Shown: positions 1 through 11,340, numbered from the stretch's first letter. The stretch: DNA of 64,000 bases from Leguminivora glycinivorella (GCF_023078275.1 NC_062983.1:12455001-12519000), one strand, 5' to 3'. The notes: generated by a model not told the origin, from the letters alone. Numbers and translations are program-made.

Positions 1-360
1 GAGTATTAATCGCGTAAAAAATACCCATGTTACAGAATAAGTGGGGTGGACAACTTTGAAAAAAATGGTCCATATAATGTTTCAAATACTTGTGTATTTG
101 TTTTTTGTCAACCATACTCTGCCACCGATACAGCACGCTGATAACGATCTTTAATTATAATATACCAGATAATTAGTGCAAATAGACTTATTTCCTGTAG
201 TATTGCTTATAGTTGTCACTGGTAAAATGAAATTGCGTGGATAGAATTGAATACATCGAGAGATACTTTCTTACTTAAAACTTAAGTACATTATGATAGC
301 CAAATAGGGAACTTGACTGTTCACAAAAAAAAAATTATTCCTTGCACGAAATAAAGCATC
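1..360. other. Unassigned AT-rich stretch
   Basis: No coding frame, hairpin or recognisable repeat end seen here. AT-rich DNA of the general background type. Confidence 0.5.
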
Positions 361-500
361 AGATAAGAAAAACATGGACTGAAGTTATTTTGTAATCCAA
401 TTTATATTTAATAGTCAAGTATAATCAATAGTCAGGTGTAGTCAATTTATATTTAATAGTCAGGTAAGTAGAGATAAGAAAAACATGGACTGAAGTTATT
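361..500. repeat. 29-bp direct duplication flanking 82 bp
   Basis: A 29-base stretch beginning AGATAAGAAAAACATGGACT occurs at 361-389 and again at 472-500 (period 111). Between the copies, TTTATATTTAATAGTCA also occurs twice. It may be a target-site duplication or simple slippage; no tail or terminal repeat decides it. Confidence 0.6.
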
Positions 501-519
501 ATTAAATACTCTCAGTTAT

Positions 520-711
520 TGTTTTATTTTATTAGCAAAAACACATACAAAATATACAACAAAAACCTCAGACATCATAAATACAATTAAAACTCAACCT
601 AAAATTAAAACTAAATATAAAATACCTCCCCTAATTCGCCTCCCTCTGGCATGGTCACCAGGACACTCGCAGCGTTTCCTCTCTGCGCCGCCAGACTCAG
701 TTTAATGAGTC
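520..711 (-). pseudogene. LINE ORF2 C-terminal end with 3' UTR (remnant)
   Basis: Reading the minus strand, an open frame ends at a TAG (611-613) and contains the residues AAQRGNAASVLVT followed by a Gly/Glu-rich GEVF ending. The AIQRGNAAS-type motif is one I associate with the C-termini of reverse-transcriptase ORFs of non-LTR elements. Downstream (lower coordinates) lies an A/T-rich 3' UTR of the ATTAAAACTAAA type. About 33 codons survive, so this is a 5'-truncated copy. The 59.1-59.5 kb fragment has the same motif and the same style of UTR, so the two probably belong to related families. The LINE clade cannot be fixed from so little sequence. Confidence 0.6.
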
Positions 712-826
712 AGGTAGAAACATATAAAGTAACTGAGTTGACCGTGACGTCACTCAATTCGATTTCATTTTAATTCCATATTAGCAAGTCGTCCAAATTC
801 GTTTTGACAGTTCTTAAAAAGAAGCT

Positions 827-2669
827 GCCGGTCTATCATGCTTCCAATTTTATCACTTATCCACGCGGATAAGACAACTGTCACTCTCACGGGTCTATAT
901 TAATTCGCATAACTGAATACTCCTAATATGAATTGGCATACCGTTTATTACGCATAATGTTTAACCTTTAAGCGGGCGCGTGGTGTCCAATTGACCGCAC
1001 ACAACACATTTTTGTTCCAAGTATCGTTACTTTTTATGGCATGAACTTCCTATTCCTAATAGCTTGTCTTTGTTTAATTGTTCTTAAAATAAACTGCTTA
1101 CGTCCCTTCCTGGAACCCCCTGTGGGGCACAATTTGTAATTGTTTTAATGTCGGCGCAGACGTCGAAAGAACGCCACGCGCCAGTCGTTTAAAAGGCGAC
1201 GCGCGACGCACAATGCGAGGTATTCTTGTTTGCAATATCATTCAATAAAGCTTGTAATCGAATCGAAAGTAAGTAAATCTTCGACCTGAATGCTGCATAC
1301 GACCTGCATTAGTGAATCTAACCAACTAAAAAGAAAAAAGTGCGTACTAGTGTTTTTTCTTATAAAAATGACTTGTCGGCCGTTATGTGATAGTGCAATA
1401 CTGGCGCAAATCGAACTAGAAGATAATGTTGTAAAGGTGTGAACTGTGCCCTACAAACTCACGCGACATTTATTTGAAAATTTGCAATGTTATCTTGACG
1501 AAAAAACTGATTCTGAAGAATATTTTGATGTTAATTATTTGATCTCGTAAAGCCAAATTAATTTGTTATTTTACTTATTTGCTTTTTATTGCTGCGGCTT
1601 GATGACGGACAAAGATATTTTATAGAATTTTATTTAGAGGTGTTGTGTCGCCAAAGTTACTTTCTAATTCGAAGAAAATCCGAGGTGCCCATGTCCGTTA
1701 ATTTTATTATTAGTTTTCATCCAAGTTATAGTTTTTTTTTTAACTTATTGAGTCCTTATAATAAATGTATCTATGTACAAAAAAATAAATTAGTATTAAT
1801 TAATTTGTGTTTTAAATCGCTAAAATATCCCATCGGTCTTTAAGGTTACGCGCGACCGCTGCCATTATATCTGGCCGCGCGCCCGCTTGAAGGTTAATAC
1901 GCATATCATTATTTCGCATAACAGATTTCGTATAATGCTAATGCGCATAATGTAAATTGTTATAACGATGAATTGGTATAAGTATAATAAGCATTACTTT
2001 GTTTCGTAGAATGTTTAAATGGCATACAAGAAAACACTTATGAAAAACGAAAAAACTTAATAAGTAATGTATAAATAAAATAAAGACTCCTTAACTCAAA
2101 TAATCCTTTTAATTTAAGATTAGCAGATAAGTTCATAAATGCATGTATGTTTCTTAAAAATAAACAGTTTTTTTTAATAATGCAAACATTGTAAAACATG
2201 GAAAAAGTTGACCAGTTAAATTTGCCCCCGACTCGAGATTTGCCCCGCTGTACCTTACTTACCCCTATTTTTTTCATGCTTAATAAGTGAAACAGTATAA
2301 AATTAAACACTCAAAATCGAGCGCTCGATATTGGAAAATCAGCCTCTGATTTATCCAATCGCTTTCTCCATACAGTTGTATGGCAATTCATTTTAGGATA
2401 ATTAAAGTTATACGAAATAATAGTATGCAAATTTCAATTATGCAGATTCATTGTTATGCGAAATAAGAATTATGCATTTTTAATATTATGCTTATTCAAT
2501 GTTATGAACAATTATGTTATGCCAAATCTGTTATGCGAATTCAAATTATGCGAATTAATGATAGGCGAAATAGAGGGCACCCCACTCTCACACTGACACA
2601 CTTGCCAAAGCGTGACGGATGCTTTATCCACGTGGATAAATGATAAAATTGGAAGCATGATACGCCGGC
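827..2669. mobile_element. 1.84-kb element with about 45-bp inverted ends and TTATGCGAA subterminal repeats
   Basis: The left end (827-872) and right end (2624-2669) are imperfect inverted copies; both contain ATCATGCTTCCAATTTTATC (reversed on the right) and a small palindrome ATCCACG(C/T)GGAT. Inside each end are many short variants of TTATGCGAAT or ATTCGCATAA (about 905-965, 1897-2010 and 2400-2570). No open frame is present, so the element is non-autonomous. It is split by a piggyBac-like insertion at 965-1893; without that, it would be about 0.9 kb. The superfamily is unclear because I see no clean target-site duplication outside the inverted ends. Confidence 0.65.
965..1893. mobile_element. 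piggyBac-like element flanked by TTAA (degenerate)
   Basis: TTAA at 961-964 and 1894-1897 flanks inverted ends CCTTTAAGCGGGCGCG (left) and CCTTCAAGCGGGCGCG (right, reversed). A TTAA target duplication with ends starting CC is the piggyBac hallmark. A short frame at 1366-1437 begins MTCRPLCDSAILAQIELED, an acidic start that could be a transposase N-terminus, but it stops after 23 codons. A second open stretch near 1450-1550 is acidic too. The element is therefore an internally deleted copy. It sits inside the 827-2669 element and interrupts its TTATGCGAA repeats, so it arrived later. Confidence 0.75.
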
Positions 2670-2847
2670 TGATTTGACTAGGAGGCAAGTGGCCTATAGA
2701 TCACTTGTTTTTTATACTTTGACACACAACATTATTTTATTATTTCCTGGGACTTTATTGTTATTCATTCTAACTTCTTGTTTCACAAACAGCATTAAGT
2801 AATTTGTTTTTCTCTAGAAATATTATAGCCAGCACTTCCTGAAAAGG

Positions 2848-2881
2848 AAATTTAATTACTTGACTAAATTTAGTCGACTCA
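2848..2881. repeat. 34-bp sequence, copy 1 of 2 (palindromic core)
   Basis: Identical 34-base stretch to 6747-6780; it contains the 14-base palindrome GACTAAATTTAGTC followed by GACTCA. Both copies adjoin GC-richer DNA. Copy 1 runs directly into an ACTGT microsatellite. Confidence 0.8.
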
Positions 2882-2905
2882 CTGTACTGTACTGTACTGT
2901 ACTGT
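2881..2905. repeat. (ACTGT)5 microsatellite
   Basis: Five perfect tandem copies of ACTGT. Confidence 0.95.
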
Positions 2906-3240
2906 GACTACACCAGCCAGCAGTTACTGCTGCAAGGACGCAGAGGCGCTGGTCCTAACAGAGAGGGAGGGACGGGAGGCTCCTCGAGCTTGCTCAAATG
3001 CACGTACCGGCACGATACAGGCCGCCGGTCAGAGGCGTATGCTGGGTGTGCTAACAACCTCCGTCCTGGTGAACCTGTACCGATTCAGGACGCGCCTTCG
3101 GGCCTACTCGTGTATTCCGCCCGTCGTCTGCCGCCCTGGCATGTCCGGCTGACCCTCCTGCCCGAGACACCGGTGAGCCAATAATACGGGTGGGGAATGT
3201 GGGGCGTTTGCAGTCAGGATGGGGATCGACGGGAGTAGAA
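2906..3240. other. GC-rich island of unknown origin
   Basis: This stretch is clearly richer in G+C than its surroundings. Overlapping frames stay open on both strands, for example a plus-strand frame ending near 3184 with a proline/leucine-rich segment (PIQDAPSGLLVYSARRLPP). No start context, domain or partner exon is visible. It could be a worn piece of a retroelement reading frame; I do not recognise it. Confidence 0.3.
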
Positions 3241-4370
3241 GAACCAGACCGAATACTAGCATCGTGCCCAGTGTAGGGAAGATGGATAGATATGTGTGTA
3301 AATATATACGAAGGGATGGCGACTGCGGTTAAACTGTTTCCCGGTTTTTTTTTTAATGTTGAGATTGATTGTTTGTATCCAAAGCCATTGTAGTTGAGTT
3401 TTCTGTAACTCCGACGAACCCATATTATCCCTCTTTCTCGTAATTCTTCCAAGGAGTCTCCCTGAGTGTAGTAAATACTTGTCGATTGCCACAACACATA
3501 ACTATATGGTAACTAAATAAATTACACTGAAAATTCAGTAAATATTTTCACTCTAATAACTGCTTTCGCTGTAAGATAAAACTGAGGCAATATAACACGA
3601 TTTTAGTCTAGTATTTATTTTTATTTTTATTGACAGTACTACTTTCTTCGACCGGCTATGCAGCCTCACGTCATTCTTGGTGATATGAAGAGACAGGGTA
3701 TATAATATCTGCGAAGAGGGTTCCGCTGCTCTGCTGAGCATTCTTGGGATACTGGGTTATTTTTCTGTTTATAGTTTCGTTTCATGTCATTCTTTCAGGA
3801 CCCGGTGTATTTCTTCTTGTTCTTGGCAGACGACGAACACGGGAGGTAGCAGAAAGAACAATTTGAGTGTCCTTCATCTATGAGTAGACTTGGCGACATA
3901 AGAGTTCCAGTAACTTGTATCTACTGTTGGCTAAGTGCAGCGTAATGTTGGTGGTTGTAGTTGTAGACCGCTAACAGTTCGAAAATTTGCCATGAACGGT
4001 GATGACGCGTCCGCTGATGTGATAGATGAATGACGTTTTGAAGCGCAGTTCCTCTTGAAAAAACAGTTTCTTCTAGTTCGTGGACGACAACCAAGTTTTA
4101 AGTCCTTACTTTCATGATTCATTCAACCACTACACATTAGACACTCGTGCACAAGTTCGCTTAAAGAAAGCACAATAATAAAACAACGATAGATTACGTG
4201 GTATTAGTCACTCAAAATAACTTAATAATCACCTTACAGCTACTGTTTCGTCACATTCACATGTACCACACCCCAAGACACTCGATCTCGGCCATGTGTC
4301 GTTTTAGGTACCTAGAACTTAGAGAGTAAATATAAATACATTTTTGGGGCTGGTTTAGCCTGCTCTGGCA
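3241..4370. other. Unassigned stretch
   Basis: No reading frame longer than chance, no strong inverted repeat and no known repeat end was recognised. Confidence 0.45.
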
Positions 4371-4804
4371 AAAATAGTTATTTGTTATACAAGGGGGCAA
4401 AGTTGTATTTTAACGCCGAGTGTGGAATTGAAAAACGAGCAAGTGAAAGGATTCTATAGTTGAACCACGAGCGAAGCGAGTGGTTCGAGAATAGAATCCT
4501 GAACTTGCGAGTTTTTTAACACACGAGAAGTAAAATACATTTGCACCCGAGTGTAACACAAAACTTTTCCCCTCACTATTAGCGAGGAAACTACAACGCA
4601 AAAAAATGCGTTTATCACTGCTTCCAGTAGTTCCACAGGTGGTAAATCATCTTAATTACTAGATTCACCTACTTTTATCAATTTTAAAGCAGTTAATTTG
4701 ACTTTATTCAAGGTCAAATTACTTTACCCACTAGTGGATAAAATGCGTTTTTACCCGCTGGTATTAAAAGACAAAACACGTGTTTCCGAGCTAGTGAGGG
4801 GAAA
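4371..4804. repeat. P1 palindromic repeat, copy 1
   Basis: A 434-bp unit starting AAATAGTTATTTGTTATACA and ending near GAGCTAGTGAGGGGAAAA. A second copy at about 49936-50355 plus 53323-53343 is nearly the same throughout. The first half contains a large imperfect hairpin (about 4430-4515) centred on CCACGAGCGAAGCGAGTGG, with AGGATTCTA and TAGAATCCT in the arms and AACGAGCAAGTG opposed to AACTTGCGAGTT. No tail, so a DNA-type origin is likelier than a SINE. The second half has an open frame in copy 2 but a stop in copy 1, so it is probably not coding. Confidence 0.75.
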
Positions 4805-7800
4805 AAGCTATTTATACAATAAAGCTATGTTATTTTTCTAGTAGGTAGCGTGGGTTCGACTGCCATATGGTCCGATGGGCCTTTTGTCTTAGTCATAAAT
4901 TTGCGTCTGCAGAGATTTGAAGAGACATTTGGATGACCCTATTCTCAATAGAGTATTGCGTTTATCTTTTATGACACTTGACCGTGTTTGGCCGAATAGC
5001 GGTGGCTGGAGGCCAGATGTGTGCAATGTGCACGCCTTTACGAGGAAACTGTCTTGTTTTTTTTTTTTAAAGTAATTTATCCTTTTCTTTACTGGGTAGT
5101 TATTGGCTTTTTATGAGTTGGGATTGCAATATGTTATGTTGTCAAAGTTACCCTGATTATTCCAGAGAAAAATCCTCTTTTTTGGTTCTCAAATAATTTT
5201 GTCTTATATTTCCGGCTAGCAATGTATCTTCGGGGAATTAATGGGTTGAGTAAGTACCTAAAGGGGTGTTATGTACATATGACTTTATAATGTGAACTTA
5301 GTATGTACATTATTATATGTTTTTCGAACTATGATATTTCGTTGCAGTCCTTCGTTATAACGGTACTAATAATATGATAATATATATTATTTAGCGCAAA
5401 GAAATAGTAGACTAAATGTTTTGCAACTGGCCAACTAAACATCGCTATCGGAATTGAGACCAACGTGCCTTCTTAAGTCTACGTTCCTGTGATCCTATCT
5501 AGTGTGTACCGTAACTTTCATTCTAGGGACACAATTAACTAATATAAACTACTACGTAGCTTGCTTTTGATACCCAGGCTATCGAGGTTGCGTTATGGAG
5601 ATGCAGTTGAGTTGAGGCTAGGTACCTCGTATGTGACCTGTCTTCCCTACCTATAAAGAATGTTATAGAAACGTCGTGGCTATCACTCAATGGCTCTGCG
5701 AGTCAACCCCTTAATTCAAATTGATCAAATGAGGCGTTATTTAATGTAACTTAAGATTAGATTAATTAGGACTATAAGATTAATTTAAATATAACTGAAA
5801 TGGGCCGCGTGACCGGCTCTTTCAAGTAAATGTCATATATGTATAACCGCGTCTTGAGCCGATGCGGGGCTCTAGATTTGAAATCTAAGTTAAACTAACG
5901 GGCGTGTGATTAGATTGGTGTGACATGTATGCTTTGTGGTGTGCTTATTAAATAGTAAAAATATGGTCATAGTATATAATTTAGGCACAGTGTGTAGTAT
6001 AAGATTAAAATAGGCATATATAATTGCAATCCCCTGATGATAAAAGAGTATTAACGTGACCGCAGCTTTGAGTCCCCGTGCTGACTCATGGGGGATATGA
6101 GTACCTAGGTGCGTTGGAGGCTTAACCAACTCTTAAGTTTGGTTCCCAAAACCAAACATAGTCCAAACGATATACTTTGGAGCACCGGTATTAGCACTAA
6201 GGCTTTACAGAGATGGAACGAGCTCACCAATTTGGTCGCGGTGAAGGTGTGGGTGACAGCTGGGCTGAGCTGCCGCTGCTCCTCGACGTTGGGTCGTAGA
6301 CACCGGGCCCGGGTTAGGCGAGGGCGAGAGCCACCGGCACTGGCACCCGCTTGGCTTGAGTCGCTATTTAGTACACCTAAACATTATTTGATCTAACACT
6401 GTCTCTAAAACTGTTTGCAACTGTCACTGTAAGTATGTACACACACTTCACACTCGTAAACTCATACTGCGGATTGTCTTTGTGGTTGCTGCTGGGTGTT
6501 TTTGGTCTCTCACTGTCTCTAGAAGTTGGATAAATATTAAAACACACGGCACACTCGTGACGCGAAAACTACAAACAACATAAACACACTAGGTATAGGA
6601 ACGGATCGTAGGCCGCGGTCAGTCGGTTACCACCCGTAGAGTCGTCGCGGGCTCTTTTGTTTTGACCGGAGTTTTACAACCCTTGAGGGACAATTGCGCT
6701 CGCAGGGATGCGTCCGTTCACCACGGCGTCCCAAACGAGACTCCTCAAATTTAATTACTTGACTAAATTTAGTCGACTCAATGTTTTTATTCCGGCCACA
6801 ATTCCCCGCCAAGACGCAGAAGATACACAATGAGAAAGTCATTCATCAACATTATCTCGGTAGCATGGAACTTGGCTTTAAGTTGCCAACAGTCTATGTT
6901 TTATATTCCCATTTCTAAAGTCCAGCTACGGCGGTCAAGCAAACCAGTGGCCGTATCATGGTCGTGTTTTTGTGCTTTGTCATATTAGCATGTGTTACTT
7001 TCACACTTACATACTTGTTAGAACGTGACAGGATAATGGTCACAAATGACAGCCGTCCATCTTAGCCCTGGTAGTATAATGGTTACCTCAAAATTCTTAC
7101 ACCGGACATGTACCAACCGTCCATAAAATACTTTGTAATAAAATTGACGAATCTTTTTGTTACCTGGAACTGTTAAAAGATCTAGGTGAGCAAGCACACT
7201 TGATAAGACTTTGGATATCGTCTGTATCGCATACGATACTGAATAAAATATAATAGAATTTATTCGTGAACACAAGATTAATTACACATTACAACACAAA
7301 CGGAAAGGAATGATGTGCCACGAAATGGCCTCAGCTCATACTGCATTCATAGAGAAAAATATATTAAACATAATATAACCTTATCTAAATAATCTTTCAT
7401 CAAGAATACCATATACTGAAAGAGATGGATACACCTACTGTAGGTACTCCATCTTCAAACAGTACCGTGGTACATACCGGTTTTTCTCTTCAACATTATG
7501 AAAATTATAGGAATATTTGGTGAGCAACTGACTATCAGTCTTATACGAGGCACACGTCACAAATTTAAACCTGCAGCGAAACTGTTGGGTTTTGATAACG
7601 GAGCAGCCATTCCCAACTTCAGCTAATTGAGCTAATGAATGCGAAGATGTGAATTATTTGTTTTGTTTTTATGATCTGTCTACTCTGTTATCACTAGTTT
7701 TTATCAGTTTTATATTGTCATAATGGAAAAGTAGTGCGATGATGACTATACATAACCTTCATCTATGGCTTCTACAATGTATGGTTGCATGTTTTCAGTA

Positions 7801-8604
7801 ATGGAGGCTTATGCGATATGGCAATTAAGAGAATATTGACCGTATAAGGGATCAAAAAGGGCCAAATGGGATTTCGGCGTCCGGCTCGCAAACTATTGTT
7901 ATCGCTTCTCAATTATGTACAAATAGAATGGATTAGGGCTTGTTTTAATTGCCTGGGTTCGAAATTGTCAATGATAAAAAAACAATTACATTAGTCCCTT
8001 TATTAAATTTATACTTGTCAGATTTCAATAAAACTGGGTAACTTTTAAGCAGGAATTTAATTTCCCCTTGAGTTACGAGAATACCATAATATTGTTCTGA
8101 CTCAGAAGCAGAAACCCCTTTTAAAGTGATATTTGCTAAATGAACGACTGCTCTTTTCCTTGTTTAAAATCGTATGGCGTCAAATTAGTTCCAACACACA
8201 ACATCCGATAAACAAAACCTACAACAAAATAAAGCCAGTCCATTAATACTCGAATTAATGTTATGAAAGTCAAAACACATCATGACATGTGTACGGATAA
8301 ACATGTCGCGCGATTGCGGCGTCGGTATTCCAGGGGCTGCAGCCAAGAATACAACTGTTGAAGGCCCGTAGCGTATCGTAGTTGGGCCATTTTTCTTTCA
8401 AAGTTATCCCCTCCTACTTTTTTTTTGGATTTGGAAATTTTTATGTGGTTTCCACTCAGAATCGCGAGCTCTTTCAATTCTAATAGGAGAAAAAAAGTGT
8501 CCCAAGAATTTTTTCCCATTCTGTTACCATTTTTTCATACATTTTGTATGGCATGTGTACCTAAATGCATTTCCCCAACGTAAAAAAAAGGGGCTTATAC
8601 GCTC
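4805..8604. other. Long unassigned stretch
   Basis: Mostly unique-looking AT-rich DNA. A GC-richer patch (6190-6360) and another (6600-6745) have short open frames but no recognisable domain. A tRNA A-box-like string (GGTAGTATAATGGTTA, 7069-7084) has no matching B box. The second copy of the 34-bp repeat is at 6747-6780. Nothing else is supported. Confidence 0.45.
6747..6780. repeat. 34-bp sequence, copy 2 of 2
   Basis: Exact repeat of 2848-2881, same orientation, 3.9 kb apart, with the same palindromic core. Confidence 0.8.
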
Positions 8605-8712
8605 ATATTCCTCGGACCGATATCCCATATACTACAGCCGCCATCTTTGATTTTTGCCTTTGAAATTCTTCCTACATCCGATATCGGATCGGATAATGTG
8701 AAAACGCACTTG
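8605..8712. mobile_element. MITE T1, left-truncated copy
   Basis: The right end carries ATCCGATATCGGATCGGATA followed by ATGTGAAAACGC, as in the full copy at 14400-14531 and the copy at 31368-31494. The inner part (TCGGACCGATATCCCATATA, then a GCCGCCAT-TTTGATTT segment) also matches. The left inverted end is missing. Confidence 0.7.
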
Positions 8713-8774
8713 AACTTACTGCAGCAGAGCCAGTTGCGTTTGGCAGCGAATGTCAACTGTTGTCTCAAATTACT

Positions 8775-9106
8775 ACTAAATAAATAAAACTAAATTATAA
8801 CTAAATAACTACTTAAAAACAAACCTATAATAAATAATACTAATTAAATAATTAGTAAATAATAAAAATAGAACCCAATTATGCCGCCCACCCCCTCTCG
8901 GTTACCTCACTGTTACCACCTGTCGAAAACGCGAACAGTCGACCTGTCATATCTTACTCATATTAGTATTTGATAGATGTTTTTTCTTTTTATAATTGGG
9001 TTCTATTTTTATTATTTTCTAATTATTTAATTAGTATTATTTATTACGAATATAAATTTATTGATAAGTAGTTATTTAGTTATAATTTAGTTTTATTTAT
9101 TTGTAA
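8775..9106. repeat. Long AT-rich inverted repeat (foldback element)
   Basis: Left arm 8775-8882 and right arm 8992-9106 are reverse complements over most of about 105 bp, differing in a short internal patch (ACAAACC on the left, an unrelated 15 bases on the right). The innermost part is ATAGAACCCAATTAT against ATAATTGGGTTCTAT. The spacer of about 110 bp is GC-richer. No open frame. It is best read as a foldback MITE whose RNA would form a long hairpin. Confidence 0.85.
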
Positions 9107-9740
9107 GATTTTAATCTAAATGTTTTTAGTATGTTTTAATGACTGTGATGAATTTAAATTTTAAATAATTTTATTAATAAACTGTAGTCTTGGCTACAGG
9201 CCGTGAGAGCTCGACGCTATAATTGCATTCCGTGAAGTGCATCGAGAAATCACGCCGCACTGCCTCGAACGCGTAAGGAACGTAAAAGTACGTCTCGGAG
9301 TGAGACTTCGTATGATTAAGACAGGAACCAATTATATTGCCTTAAGTTCTCAGAGCGCGCAAATTATTGTTATTTTAAGTGTAATGATATTTTTTTCTTG
9401 ATTTCTTATCGATTTGACGAAGAAAAAGCGATTGATTTCATCAGAAACTTGTCTTGTATCACTAACAGATCTAATTCATCAATTAATTAAGTTAAGCTGA
9501 CATTTCAATTAGAGTAAAGCGTCTCACAAACTAAACTTTCCGTTTTTTATAAACTTACAAATACTGCTACAAGTTTTGCTACGAAATTATTACAAACTGG
9601 TTACGTCGTAGCAACTTTCGTAGCACATACAAATTTGGTGGCCAACTCAACGCAACAGTTTTATGTGCTGTGCCTACCACTGCACCTTTTGAAAACAGGC
9701 GTCGATTTACTTTATGTATTTTTCTTCTATTATTTCCCTG
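9107..9740. other. Unassigned stretch
   Basis: A short GC-richer patch at 9190-9330 has no recognisable product. Otherwise AT-rich with nothing supported. Confidence 0.4.
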
Positions 9741-9742
9741 TA

Positions 9743-9877
9743 CAGTCAACCAATCTGAATCCTAGGCCACTGTAGAACCCTTTCACAGTAAAAGTCAAAC
9801 TGACTTCTATAGCAAATAAAGCACGGTCTCAATACGACAGGGTTCTAGAGTGGCCTAGGATTCTAATTGGTTGACTG
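9743..9877. mobile_element. Tc1/mariner-type MITE (TA duplication)
   Basis: TA at 9741-9742 and 9878-9879 flanks inverted ends of about 40 bp: CAGTCAACCAAT...CCTAGGCCACT on the left and its near-exact reverse on the right. 135 bp, no coding capacity. TA duplication and a CAGT start point to a Tc1/mariner source element. Confidence 0.85.
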
Positions 9878-9879
9878 TA

Positions 9880-10735
9880 CGTTTATTTCCTATAATTTGT
9901 TTTCAGTGTTTGATTTTATAAATCCTCTCTAAGTACTAGGAGGATTAGTATTTATCCTCTCTAAATAAATAGAGCAGTATACCTAATGCCAATATAGAAG
10001 AGTTTGGCCTAAATACCTAAATCCGGAGCAAAGTTACCCTTCTAATAGAAATGTGTACATTGGCCTCGTAATCTAGCTTTGGCTAAAGTAAATGGCTGTA
10101 TTTGATTAGTATCAAAAGCTGGCGAACCAACGTATATGTTACGAGTATGTGGTTTACGGAGCAGTTACCTTATATATAAAGGGATACATTAAATGGGATA
10201 CATGAACGGTTTTAGAGTATACTTTATACAATTGTACCTATCTTATAACTTCAAGTACAGTTTTAGGCATCTGATTAGACCTACAAAATACCTAGAGGAA
10301 CCCATGCTACTCATTCATTTATCATCAATAATAATAATTTGACAAAACTACTCGTCCTATATGCATTCTGGATATAGCAGGTAGGATAAATTTAGGCAAC
10401 CATAATATCGAAAAGCCTAAATAATCTCACGTGGTTCCTCCTTTATCCACAATTCTTTACAGAAATACGCCTTCCAAAGGAAATCATTGTATTGCCAGGC
10501 TCAGAAGGCTTCTCATAAAATGCTACTCAGTTACCAGATTTTATTCAAACGTTTTCGTACGCGCAGAAAATATTTTTACAATAAATAATATGAAAACGTC
10601 TCATACTTCTCCGACTGAATTCCAAGGTAGCCTAGAAACGAAAAATGTGCTATTTTCAATAAATATCGGTGAACTTTTGAAACACCTTTCACATCAGTCA
10701 TTTTAACTACTACAATAAAGTTTAGTTATTCTAAC
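9880..10735. other. Unassigned stretch
   Basis: A 91-codon open frame on the plus strand (10431-10706) has no recognisable domain. Nothing else is seen. Confidence 0.35.
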
Positions 10736-11340
10736 ATACACACAGATAGGTCAACTCACGCGTCTATTCCGAAAAGGGATAGGCAGAGCACATGCTCAAG
10801 ATTCAGTGCCACTGTTCGCAATTAAATGGTTCAAAGAAAAATAAATTGTGACATTACAGTGACAGGTTGCCAACCCATCGCCTACACCACAATAGAACCC
10901 ACCCTTAACAAGTGACGTAATGTAAACGCGCCCTTGACAAGTGACGTAATAAGTGTTGTGTGCAATCCTGCTTTTGACAAAAGTAACATAGTGGGTAGCT
11001 CCGATCTCGCCACGGTGACGTCGCCCGCGCCGCCGACCCCCCCTGCGCCTGTCCTCAGCAGCCGCGCGCACCGAGCAAGCGCCCGCAGTATGCGTCGCGC
11101 TCTCGACATGTAAAGGCGGGGTGTCGCTACTCTTGAGAAAGGCTCTCGAAATTGAGCCGAAACATGTCGAACGCTATATCGACTTAATACGTGAGTAACC
11201 CGCTTAAAATATTTTTTAAATATGTATGAGTCTAACGGGAGTTTTATAGTTAAAAGAACCCAGTCTGTCCACGGTCGACTTCTGCGACACCGACATAAGA
11301 TACCAACCCCCAGTGGGTGGTGAAATTCTCAACCCATCAC
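10736..11340 (-). mobile_element. Retroposon family A, copy 1 (split by an insertion)
   Basis: Two pieces, 10736-10901 and 11255-11340, join to match the copies at 39995-40260 and 63350-63600. Shared segments include CAGTGCCACT, CAGGTTGCCAACC and a hairpin-forming GGTGGTGAAATT / AACCCATCACCACAC end. The pieces are separated by a 353-bp insertion bounded by AGAACCCA on both sides. Confidence 0.7.
10902..11254. mobile_element. 353-bp insertion with 8-bp target duplication and repeated TGACGT sites
   Basis: AGAACCCA at 10894-10901 and 11255-11262 flanks this block, which interrupts a retroposon at one point. It begins with two direct repeats of CTTRACAAGTGACGTAAT (10903-10922 and 10932-10950) and has a third TGACGT at 11018, then a GC-rich core and the phrase AAATTGAGCCGAAACATGTC (11150-11169). 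No clear inverted ends. The 8-bp duplication suggests a hAT-like origin, but this is not settled. Confidence 0.55.

Noticed and set aside
3051..3497. 148-codon minus-strand frame
   Set aside because: Overlaps a GC-rich patch where several frames are open on both strands; no domain, no start or splice context.
7060..7130. tRNA-like A box (GGTAGTATAATGGTTA)
   Set aside because: No B box or acceptor stem at the expected distance.
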